Shown piece by piece: positions 28,680 through 35,777 of a DNA stretch of 64,000 nt. This DNA is from JARROD01 sp037384225. Its GTDB lineage: Bacteria > Pseudomonadota > Gammaproteobacteria > Pseudomonadales > Cellvibrionaceae. How positions within the stretch are numbered: position 1 is the first letter of the stretch; the number at the start of each line of letters is the position of its first letter. The notes below the pieces were generated by a model. The model saw only the letters and a program-made list of their open reading frames with translations, did no database searches and was not told the origin of the DNA. The position numbers and the translations under genes are program-made. The stretch covers positions 1 through 64,000 of the forward strand of contig JARROD010000001.1 of NCBI GenBank assembly GCA_037384225.1, read 5' to 3'.

Positions 28680-30035
28680 GTGCACAGAGGTTTAACGGCT
28701 GAAATTCGGCGACTCGGCCTATACGGCGCGATATGTATTATATTTGGCCTGATTAACGGCCACCTCGCCTGGACACTGGTCGTCGGTGCTTTATTGTACA
28801 CCGCGAAAAACCTTTGGCAGCTTTCCCGCCTCGACACCTGGTTGCTGCGCAGCAGCCGTAACCCCTTCGACAATATCTATCGCCTGCAACGCCGCCACCG
28901 CAAAGAGAGGCGGCGCCAGCAGCAAGTCATCACCCGGATGCAGGAAACGACCGCCGCCTTTACCGACGGTGTGGTCGTTGTCGACATCAAAGGCAACATC
29001 GACTGGTGGAACACAGCGGCGGAATCTCTTCTCGGCCTACAGAATATTGACCAGGGCCACGCACTGGTCAATTTTATTCGCCACCCGCGCTTTGTTCATT
29101 ATTTTGAGTCCGGCGAATATGCCGATCCCCTTATACTGCCTTCGTCACACCACGACTCGAAAAAGCTGCAATATCAAATCAACCGCTTTGGTCAGGGGGA
29201 GCGCCTGATCGTTGTCAGAGACGTTACCAGACTGTTTAAGCTCGAAGACATGCGCAAGGATTTTGTTGCCAATGCCTCCCACGAAATGCGCACTCCACTG
29301 ACAGTAATCCGCGGTTACCTGGAGACACTGGCCGACACCTCCCACCTGCCGCCGGTCTGGCAAAAGGCGGTCACACAGATGCAGCAACAAGGCGAACGAA
29401 TGACGGCCTTGGTCAATGATTTGATCACACTCTCAAAACTGGAAACCGACGACCCCGTCCGGGACCAGGCCTGCATCCCTATCGCGGCCCTGCTGCGAAT
29501 GATAAAAAACGACGCGGAAGCCTTCAGCGCCGGGAAAGGCCATAGTATTAATCTGCACTGCTCTGAAAGCAGCTTTTTGCGCGGCAGTGAAAAAGAGCTG
29601 CGCAGCGCGTTTTCCAACCTGGTATTCAATGCGGTGAAATACTCACCTGCAAACACTGAAATAGAGATATCATTTAAACTGAATGAAAACGGTGCAAAGT
29701 TTACTGTTCAAGATCAGGGTTCGGGGATAGACCCCATTCATATACCGCGCTTAACCGAGCGCTTTTACCGGGTTGACAAAAGCCGTTCTATCGCCTCCGG
29801 TGGCACCGGTCTGGGACTGGCTATCGTCAAGCATGTCATGCTCCGGCACGACGGTGAACTGCTGATTAAAAGCCAGCTCGGTGAAGGCAGCACCTTCACC
29901 TGCCATTTTCCCAAGCACCGCCTCGTCAACAGCCCCGAGGACGAGGACGACAATGACGTTAAAGGTCACAGTAATCCCGCTCCCATACCTGTGGGCTCCT
30001 CTCAAAATCGGGTCGATGTGGCAAAACGAGCCTGA
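28680..30035 (+). CDS. phoR: Phosphate regulon sensor histidine kinase PhoR
   Basis: 451 residues from GTG 28680. Two close membrane helices (about 13-50) have almost no periplasmic loop, as in PhoR, so it senses through the Pst-PhoU complex rather than a ligand domain. A PAS domain follows (about 90-185, FTDGVVVVDIKGNIDWWN), then the H-box with His201 (ANASHEMRTPLTVIRGYLETL), N-box NLVFNAVKYSP, and G-boxes DQGSGID and GGTGLGLAIVKH. It phosphorylates PhoB under phosphate limitation. Complete. Confidence 0.95.
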   Translation: MHRGLTAEIRRLGLYGAICIIFGLINGHLAWTLVVGALLYTAKNLWQLSRLDTWLLRSSRNPFDNIYRLQRRHRKERRRQQQVITRMQETTAAFTDGVVVVDIKGNIDWWNTAAESLLGLQNIDQGHALVNFIRHPRFVHYFESGEYADPLILPSSHHDSKKLQYQINRFGQGERLIVVRDVTRLFKLEDMRKDFVANASHEMRTPLTVIRGYLETLADTSHLPPVWQKAVTQMQQQGERMTALVNDLITLSKLETDDPVRDQACIPIAALLRMIKNDAEAFSAGKGHSINLHCSESSFLRGSEKELRSAFSNLVFNAVKYSPANTEIEISFKLNENGAKFTVQDQGSGIDPIHIPRLTERFYRVDKSRSIASGGTGLGLAIVKHVMLRHDGELLIKSQLGEGSTFTCHFPKHRLVNSPEDEDDNDVKGHSNPAPIPVGSSQNRVDVAKRA

Positions 30036-30068
30036 CCTAATCCGAAACCTGAGGTAAAGTAGCCGGCT

Positions 30069-31208
30069 ATGAAAGCCGAATTCGTCTCCACCATTCAGTC
30101 AGTTTCCCCACAACACTGGCGACAACTGTGGAACACCAGCTACCCGTTTATTCAGCACGAGTTTCTCAGCGCGCTGGAAGTCTGCGGCAGTACCCACAGA
30201 CAAACCGGTTGGCAGCCATCGCACTTGATATTGCGTGACCGTCAGCGATTACTGGCAGCAATGCCCCTGTTTATCAAGAGTCACTCCTACGGTGAATACG
30301 TATTCGACTGGGCTTGGGCCGATGCCTATCACCGCAGCGGCCTGGACTATTATCCAAAACTGGTCACGTCCATTCCGTTTACACCCGCGACCGGGCCACG
30401 ATTGGCAATCGCCGATGGTGTGGATAAGAACACCGTCTACCCCTTGATTTTCAGTTCCCTCAAGGATAAGGCAGCGGCAATAAATGCTTCTTCATGGCAC
30501 TGCCTGTTTCCAGAACCGCCGCTGAGCAAAGCCTTGAATGATCTGGGGTTTGCGTCCCGCATGGGGTGTCAGTTTCACTGGTTTAACAGCGATTACGAAA
30601 GCTTCGATGAATTCCTGTCCACCTTTACCTCGCGCAAACGCAAAACCCTGAATAGAGAAAGACGCCGGGTGCGCGAGCAGGGTGTTACCATGGAAGTGCT
30701 GTCAGGGGGAGAGGTTTCTAGCGCCCAGTGGGACCTGTTTTACCAGTTTTATCAGCTCACTTATTTTAAGCGCAGTGGCCATCAGGGCTATCTCGGACCG
30801 GGGTTTTTCCATCATCTAGGCAAAACCATACCCGATAAATTGGTCCTGGTGTTGGCTAAATACCACGGAGACATTGTCGCCGCAGCGCTGAATTTCCGCG
30901 ACGATCACACCCTTTACGGTCGCTACTGGGGTTGCCGCGCGGAATTCGATGCCCTGCACTTTGAAGCCTGCTACTACCGGGGCATTGAGTATGCCATTGC
31001 CAACGGTTTGCAGCGCTTCGATCCGGGCGCCCAGGGCGAACACAAAATTCAGCGCGGCTTTATCCCCACCCCCACCTGGTCTAACCACTGGATTGCCGAT
31101 GCGCGCTTTCGCCCCGCAATCGAAGCATATTTACATCGCGATGCCCAGTCTTCAAAACACTATATTGAAGATGCAACGACTTATTTACCTTTTAAAAAAG
31201 AGGGTTGA
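30069..31208 (+). CDS. GNAT-fold N-acetyltransferase-like protein (COG3146/DUF482)
   Basis: 379 residues. Annotated in relatives as peptidogalycan biosynthesis protein or GNAT family acetyltransferase, with a double GNAT fold like FemAB. Recognisable blocks are PFIQHEFLSALEVCG, YVFDWAWADAYHRSGLDYYPKLV, FTSRKRKTLNRERRRVREQGV and the GYLGPGFFHHL plus GRYWGCRAEFDALHFEACYYRGIEYAI end region, conserved through the family. The biochemical role is unproven. It follows phoR by 33 bases and may be cotranscribed. Its stop lies 12 bases before a MITE insertion. Confidence 0.78.
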   Translation: MKAEFVSTIQSVSPQHWRQLWNTSYPFIQHEFLSALEVCGSTHRQTGWQPSHLILRDRQRLLAAMPLFIKSHSYGEYVFDWAWADAYHRSGLDYYPKLVTSIPFTPATGPRLAIADGVDKNTVYPLIFSSLKDKAAAINASSWHCLFPEPPLSKALNDLGFASRMGCQFHWFNSDYESFDEFLSTFTSRKRKTLNRERRRVREQGVTMEVLSGGEVSSAQWDLFYQFYQLTYFKRSGHQGYLGPGFFHHLGKTIPDKLVLVLAKYHGDIVAAALNFRDDHTLYGRYWGCRAEFDALHFEACYYRGIEYAIANGLQRFDPGAQGEHKIQRGFIPTPTWSNHWIADARFRPAIEAYLHRDAQSSKHYIEDATTYLPFKKEG

Positions 31209-31211
31209 TGA

Positions 31212-31317
31212 TACATTTAGTAACTTCTCAATAACCCAGGGTAAGCACAGTGTCAGGCGGACGTCCGCCAGATCGAAGGCACAAATACCCCTGATTATTG
31301 AGAAGTTACTACATTTA
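31212..31317. mobile_element. MITE family C, complete short copy with 8-bp target duplication
   Basis: The element 31220-31309 (90 bp) begins GTAACTTCTCAATAACC and ends with its complement (GAGAAGTTAC). It is flanked on both sides by the identical octamer TACATTTA (31212-31219 and 31310-31317), a clear target-site duplication. The centre is the palindrome GGCGGACGTCCGCC. No coding capacity. GTAA ends plus 8-bp duplications are features known from IS66-family elements, so this is best read as a non-autonomous IS66-like element. Confidence 0.85.
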
Positions 31318-31349
31318 ACCAACACCTGCAGTAAAAGCTTCTGAGCTCG

Positions 31350-31374
31350 AAAATTTATGCAACGATGGGGTAAA
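31350..31374 (+). repeat. Interspersed 25-bp repeat, copy 2
   Basis: Same 25-base segment as at 3536-3560 with one mismatch, here just downstream of the MITE and before the end of the TonB receptor gene on the other strand. Confidence 0.5.
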
Positions 31375-31448
31375 AAAACCGCTGTCACAACAGCGGCATA
31401 GCCCTAACTACAAAAAACAACCACCGCATAACGACAATAAATAACACA

Positions 31449-33737
31449 TTAAAATTTATAACCAACGGCGAGGCTGACCGTGCGAGGATCCCCATAGTAA
31501 CCGACAACTATATCTTCCCCTCCCAGGCCGGGATTAATAATATTGCCGGCGTCGTCAAAGGTGGCATTAAAGTTATAGCCCGCAATCCGGTATTCCCGAT
31601 CGGTAAGGTTTTTGCCGTGCAGACCCAGCGTCCACTTTTCATCCGCAGAGTACCAGACTACACTGGCGTCCCACAGAGAATAGCTGTCCTCGTCAAGCTG
31701 CGATGCAACCTGGGGAAAAATTCGGGTTTTGTCACGATAGGCAACACTGGAAGCGACGACCAGGGCACCGCCCGTGGGCAGGTTGTGGTTGTAAGCCAGT
31801 TTAAAGAAGCCCGCCCATTGCGGTGTATTGGGGAACTCCCACTCATCGGCCAGGTCGACCACACCCGTTTCCGTCTGGGTTTCGACGCGGGTAAAATCCG
31901 CGTCCAGGTAACCGACATTGAAAACAGCGCTCAAGCTCTCGGTTATCTGCGCCGTGGCTTCCAGTTCCAGGCCGGAAACCTCGGCTTTACCCGCGTTGAG
32001 TACAGCACTGACAAAGTTGGCGCCACCGTCCGCGCTCTCCTGTACAGTCACCTGCACATCGGTATAGTCGGAATAGAAAACGGCTGCATTCAAACGCAAA
32101 CGGTTTTCGAATAGCTGGCTTTTCAAGCCAACCTCGTAGGTGTCCACCTCTTCCGGATCATAGCCGTTAACGGTATTGGGGTTGGCGCGGGCATCACCTC
32201 GCATATCAAAACCGCCGCTCTTAAACCCATTGCTATAGGAAGTGTAAAGCATGAGATTGTCGTAAATCCGGTAATCGACACTGACACGGGGGGAAAAACG
32301 CTCCCAGTCTTTCTTATTTTTGTAATCGGTGTCGATACTGAAAGTCACTACATCTTCTCCACCCAGTCGGGAGGAGTTGTTCTCTACCCACAGCCTTTCC
32401 TTATAAACTTCGGCCTCTTTTTCATCGTAGGTGTAACGCCCACCCAAAGTGAGTGACAACACAGGGCTGATATCAAACGTCGCGTGTGTGTATACCGCAT
32501 AGCTGGTGGTATCCACGGTGCCAGCGTTTACCGCGTCAAAATTTTCTTTTACATCATCGCCATCAACATCGGCGTCGAACTGCTGGAGAAGCACATCGAA
32601 CGCGCCGGAAGCTGTGCCCTCATAATAATAAAGTCCGCTTACCAGATGAAAACCCTCGCGGTTGTATATCAGCTGAAATTCCTGGGTTGTCTGATCATCG
32701 TCGTAGATAGCAGGAACATGGACGGTGGGGAGGGCGGTATTATCAAAATCGATATTGGTAAAAGTCTCACCTTCCCGATAGGCCGTAATGGATTTCAGAC
32801 TCAAAGCATCACTCACATCCCACTGTGCTGTCAGCGCCGCACCGGAACTTTCCACTTCGTTGTCCGTGCTCATATCAGCGCGGGTGTCATAAACATTGTT
32901 TAAGGGCTTTTCCATTGTAATCAGGCTGTCCGTCAGTCGATGCCCGCCTTTGGCATTGGAATCGTCCTGAATATCATCGGCTGATAAACGGATAAACCAG
33001 CGATCTGAAGGTGTATATTCAAGGCTGATTCGCGCCGCGGTAACGTCCTTGTTGTAATTGTCGTTTCCATTCAAAATAAACTCGCCGAAACCGTCGCGTT
33101 GCAGGGACGCCACCGCACCACCGATGGAAAGCGTGTTGTCGATCAACGGCATCTGCGCGGATATTTTGACATCGGTCTGCCCATAATTGCCCAGCACCCC
33201 CTTGACTGACAGCTCCCGTTCACCGGTGAGTTTTTGGGTAACATATTTAACTGCACCGCCAATTGTGTTTTTTCCGTAAAGCGTGCCCTGGGGTCCGCGT
33301 AGAATTTCAATGCGATCGACGTCGATAACATCCAATACGCCCGCCTGCGGCCGCGCCAGGTAAACATCGTCCACATAAAGTCCCACACCCGGCTCAAACC
33401 CCCACAGCGGATCGGCCTGACCTATACCTCTGATATAAGCCGTTAAAGTACTGTTGGTGCCACGGCTGGTCTGCAAAGTGGTATTGGGAGAGGATTTCTG
33501 GAGTTCGACAATAGTTTCGGTTCCGGATTCCTGTAACGACAAACTGTTAAAGACGGTAACCGCGACAGGTACATCCTGTAACGACTGCTCCCGACGTTGC
33601 GCCGTTACCACCACCTCTTCCAATGCTCGGGACTTGGCTGAAACAGAAACCTGTGCCACCGAAACACCCGGTAAAGCCATTGCGGTAAACAGACTGGAAA
33701 TCGCCACCACGGAAATTGCTGGCATTTTTGAATTCAT
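31449..33737 (-). CDS. TonB-dependent outer-membrane receptor of the 3HB locus
   Basis: 762 residues. The signal peptide is about 1-28 (cleavage after VSVA). A TonB-box-like LEEVVVTAQRREQSLQDVPVAVTVF segment is typical of the large receptor group used by Alphaproteobacteria and marine Gammaproteobacteria. The plug (to about 165) contains VYLARPQAG and EILRGPQGTLYGKNTIGGAVKYVTQ. The barrel follows, ending with the aromatic VSLAVGYKF, so it is complete. It is divergent from the GntP permease over a 529-base region containing operator-like palindromes, which suggests a role in bringing 3HB oligomers or related ligands through the outer membrane. The substrate is inferred from context only. Confidence 0.88.
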   Translation of the reverse strand: MNSKMPAISVVAISSLFTAMALPGVSVAQVSVSAKSRALEEVVVTAQRREQSLQDVPVAVTVFNSLSLQESGTETIVELQKSSPNTTLQTSRGTNSTLTAYIRGIGQADPLWGFEPGVGLYVDDVYLARPQAGVLDVIDVDRIEILRGPQGTLYGKNTIGGAVKYVTQKLTGERELSVKGVLGNYGQTDVKISAQMPLIDNTLSIGGAVASLQRDGFGEFILNGNDNYNKDVTAARISLEYTPSDRWFIRLSADDIQDDSNAKGGHRLTDSLITMEKPLNNVYDTRADMSTDNEVESSGAALTAQWDVSDALSLKSITAYREGETFTNIDFDNTALPTVHVPAIYDDDQTTQEFQLIYNREGFHLVSGLYYYEGTASGAFDVLLQQFDADVDGDDVKENFDAVNAGTVDTTSYAVYTHATFDISPVLSLTLGGRYTYDEKEAEVYKERLWVENNSSRLGGEDVVTFSIDTDYKNKKDWERFSPRVSVDYRIYDNLMLYTSYSNGFKSGGFDMRGDARANPNTVNGYDPEEVDTYEVGLKSQLFENRLRLNAAVFYSDYTDVQVTVQESADGGANFVSAVLNAGKAEVSGLELEATAQITESLSAVFNVGYLDADFTRVETQTETGVVDLADEWEFPNTPQWAGFFKLAYNHNLPTGGALVVASSVAYRDKTRIFPQVASQLDEDSYSLWDASVVWYSADEKWTLGLHGKNLTDREYRIAGYNFNATFDDAGNIINPGLGGEDIVVGYYGDPRTVSLAVGYKF

Positions 33738-33782
33738 CGCGCTTGTCTCTCCTTATCCCACTTTCTAGCCGACTGGAGCCGA

Positions 33783-33952
33783 CTGGTATCTGGAGTGACG
33801 CTTTCACCACACAGTACAAGCATCTCCCTATGTAAGTAGACATCCTATGTAGACCTCCCTGTGTGGACGTCCCTGTCAATAGCTCCCTGTAAATACGTCC
33901 CTATAGGCTCGATGTCTACCAGACAACTGCAAAAGCATCACTCCAGATACCA
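33783..33952. repeat. 170-bp element with 22-bp inverted ends enclosing degenerate tandem repeats
   Basis: The ends are CTGGTATCTGGAGTGA(C/T)GCTTT (33783-33804) and its complement (33931-33952), with one mismatch in 22. Between them, about 33816-33906, are roughly six imperfect units of about 14 bases. On the minus strand (the receptor transcript) they read like TTTACAGGGAGCTA, each with an AGGGA purine core. It lies 46 bases upstream of the receptor start. Confidence 0.7.
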
Positions 33953-34113
33953 GCCGCCATTCTGGTTGTTTCAATTCAGTTTTATAAAACGTTTTAAATC
34001 CAGTGTTTAAATTGTATTGTCTCAGTGGCGACACATTGGCTGTGTATTTAAAATCATCGGGTGTAAAATTTCCCTTGGGTTAATAAATTACACCTATACC
34101 GCCGCCACTTCCT

Positions 34114-34129
34114 CTATACCTTGGTATAG
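34114..34129. promoter_or_regulatory. Palindromic operator candidate CTATACC-TT-GGTATAG
   Basis: A perfect 16-bp inverted repeat upstream of the permease. Related half-sites are at 34094-34100 and 34164-34170 (the latter CTATACCAAGGT), spaced 20 and 50 bases away, close to whole helical turns. A TATACCTTGGTA copy also occurs before the gene at 45460. A candidate binding site for the response regulator of this locus; this is inference. Confidence 0.5.
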
Positions 34130-34266
34130 TCCCTGAAAAAAATCAGTTGTTCAACAAGGACCGCTATACCAAGGTCGCATGTAAAACCCAAATCGTCTGC
34201 CTGAAAATTCACTCTGAGAATTTTTCGCGAAAAAAACGCCGGTATTTAAAAGAAGGAATAGGATAA

Positions 34267-35571
34267 ATGCTTAGCCTCTGTGGTCTTGTTGGTGCCCTGT
34301 TACTACTGATAGTACTGACAATTCGCGGTACGAATTTGATGATAGCAGCGCCAACCACCGCATTAATTGTCGCCTTGAGTGGTTCACTGCCATTGCTTTC
34401 CAGCGCTGGCCCCACACCAAACGAGGGTTTTATCGAAACCTATATGGAGGGGTTTTCAGGATTTATCGCGGCCTGGTTCTTTATGTTTTTACTGGGCAGT
34501 ATTTTCGGAAAACTGATGGAAGACAGCGGTGCCGCCGATAGCGTTTCGAAATGGATAACCAATAGGCTTGGCACAAAAAACGCTGTAGTGGCAGTGGTTC
34601 TCGCCTGTGCCGTTTTGACCTATGGCGGAGTGAGTGTCTTTGTCGTCGCTTTTTCTGCTTACCCTTTAGCCGTGAGTTTATTCAAACAGGCCGATCTGCC
34701 CCGGCGCTTCATTCCCGGCACCATGGCATTTGGTTCTGTGACCTTCACTATGACATCCGCCGGCTCACCCGAAATTCAAAACTGGATTCCGATTAAATAT
34801 CTCGGTACTTCGCCCTACGCCGCCTGGGAAGTGAGTCTGTTCGTAGCGCTGTTGATGGCCGCGTTGGGTTTCTGGTGGTTGCGGCGCATGATCATGCGCG
34901 CGAAAGCCAATGGAGAATCTTTTGTCGACCGTGCCGGTGACCCCGACACTCAGAAAAGGCGGCTGCCCCATCCCATCACCGCTGTACTGCCGCTGATCAC
35001 AGTGCTGGCGGTAACCTATGTCACTCACGAACAGCTAAAACAGACTGCTCTGATTCTGGCACTGGCGGCAGGCAGCGCGGTGGCCTGGTTGATCAATCAC
35101 CGTTTTTTTACCAGTGTTTCCAACGCCCTTAGCAATGGTGCCATGGGAGCGTTGATCGCCATCGGCAATACCGCCGCCGTGGTGGGCTTTGGCGCCGTGG
35201 CCAAGGCTTCCCCCGCTTTCGATTTGGCGGTGAATATGCTCACGGGTATTCCAGGAAACGAATTGATAGGCGCGGCGCTGGCGGTAACCACCATCGCCGC
35301 GTTGACCGGCAGTGCCTCCGGTGGACAATCCATCGCCTTACCGGTGCTTGCCCCTTTTTATCTGGACCTGGGGGTAAACCCGGAAGCACTGCATAGGGTG
35401 GTGGCGATTTCATCGGGTGCCCTGGATTCACTGCCGCACAATGGCTATGTAGTGACCACGGTGCGCGCCATCTGCGGTGAAACCCATCGCGACGCCTACG
35501 GTCCGGTGGCAGCGCTGACAGTGGTGGTACCACTACTGGGCACAGCATTGGCGATTCTACTGCTGCTATAA
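34267..35571 (+). CDS. GntP family permease, probably for 3-hydroxybutyrate or a related organic acid
   Basis: 434 residues, about 12 membrane helices, in the inner membrane. The GntP family carries gluconate and also D-3-hydroxybutyrate/acetoacetate-type acids. Family segments present: GLVGALLLLIVLTIRGTNLMIAAPTTALIVA, FGKLMEDSGAADSVSKWI, GGVSVFVVAFSAYPLAV, TGSASGGQSIALPVLAP and SSGALDSLPHNGYVVTTV. Substrate assignment rests on the neighbours (3HB oligomer hydrolase and 3HB dehydrogenase). It starts at ATG 34267 with AAGGAATAGG upstream. A palindromic repeat follows the stop and may serve as the end of the transcript. Confidence 0.85.
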   Translation: MLSLCGLVGALLLLIVLTIRGTNLMIAAPTTALIVALSGSLPLLSSAGPTPNEGFIETYMEGFSGFIAAWFFMFLLGSIFGKLMEDSGAADSVSKWITNRLGTKNAVVAVVLACAVLTYGGVSVFVVAFSAYPLAVSLFKQADLPRRFIPGTMAFGSVTFTMTSAGSPEIQNWIPIKYLGTSPYAAWEVSLFVALLMAALGFWWLRRMIMRAKANGESFVDRAGDPDTQKRRLPHPITAVLPLITVLAVTYVTHEQLKQTALILALAAGSAVAWLINHRFFTSVSNALSNGAMGALIAIGNTAAVVGFGAVAKASPAFDLAVNMLTGIPGNELIGAALAVTTIAALTGSASGGQSIALPVLAPFYLDLGVNPEALHRVVAISSGALDSLPHNGYVVTTVRAICGETHRDAYGPVAALTVVVPLLGTALAILLLL

Positions 35572-35592
35572 TCTAGCAAGTTGAAGAAGCGA

Positions 35593-35706
35593 TATACCCA
35601 AAGCGTTTGAGATTTAGGTGTGCAGAGTGCGTCAATTTTTGTTCCCCCCTTCCTTTAACAACAGGGGCGTGCTCTGTGCACCTAAATCTCAAACGCTTTG
35701 GGTATA
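35593..35706. repeat. Palindromic repeat family D, complete 114-bp copy
   Basis: About 35-base arms: TATACCCAAAGCGTTTGAG at the left end and its exact complement at the right, with only a two-base difference deeper in the arms. The centre of about 40 bases holds GTCAATTTTTGTT and a pyrimidine/purine patch. As RNA it would form a long hairpin, so it may act as a terminator between the permease and the hydrolase. Truncated or solitary relatives are at 4989, 5068, 10606 and 27706. Confidence 0.85.
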
Positions 35707-35741
35707 TTGACCGGATGCAAAATTGTCGTGGAGGCAATGCT

Positions 35742-35777
35742 ATGGACAATGTTATGGACAATGTTATGGACAATGCT
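35742..35777 (+). repeat. Three 12-bp tandem repeats at the hydrolase start
   Basis: ATGGACAATGTT is present three times in a row (last unit ends GCT), followed by ATGAATAAATGG. Each unit begins with an in-frame ATG, so unit gain or loss keeps the frame but changes the N-terminal length before the lipoprotein signal. Confidence 0.85.

Larger units (their letters stand above)
33738..34266. other. Divergent regulatory region, 529 bp, between TonB receptor and GntP permease
   Basis: No gene is seen. From left to right it has the receptor leader, an inverted-repeat element (33783-33952) enclosing degenerate 14-bp repeats, the palindrome GTTTTATAAAAC (33979-33990), and three CTATACC half-sites (34094, 34114, 34164). 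One of these half-sites is in a perfect 16-bp palindrome. AGAAGGAATAGG precedes the permease ATG. The density of symmetric sites suggests control of both genes from here. Confidence 0.55.

Noticed and set aside
31212..31317. CRISPR-like or attenuator interpretation of the short palindrome
   Set aside because: There is a single unit with 8-bp duplicated flanks and ends shared with the 262-bp copy, which is the signature of transposition instead.
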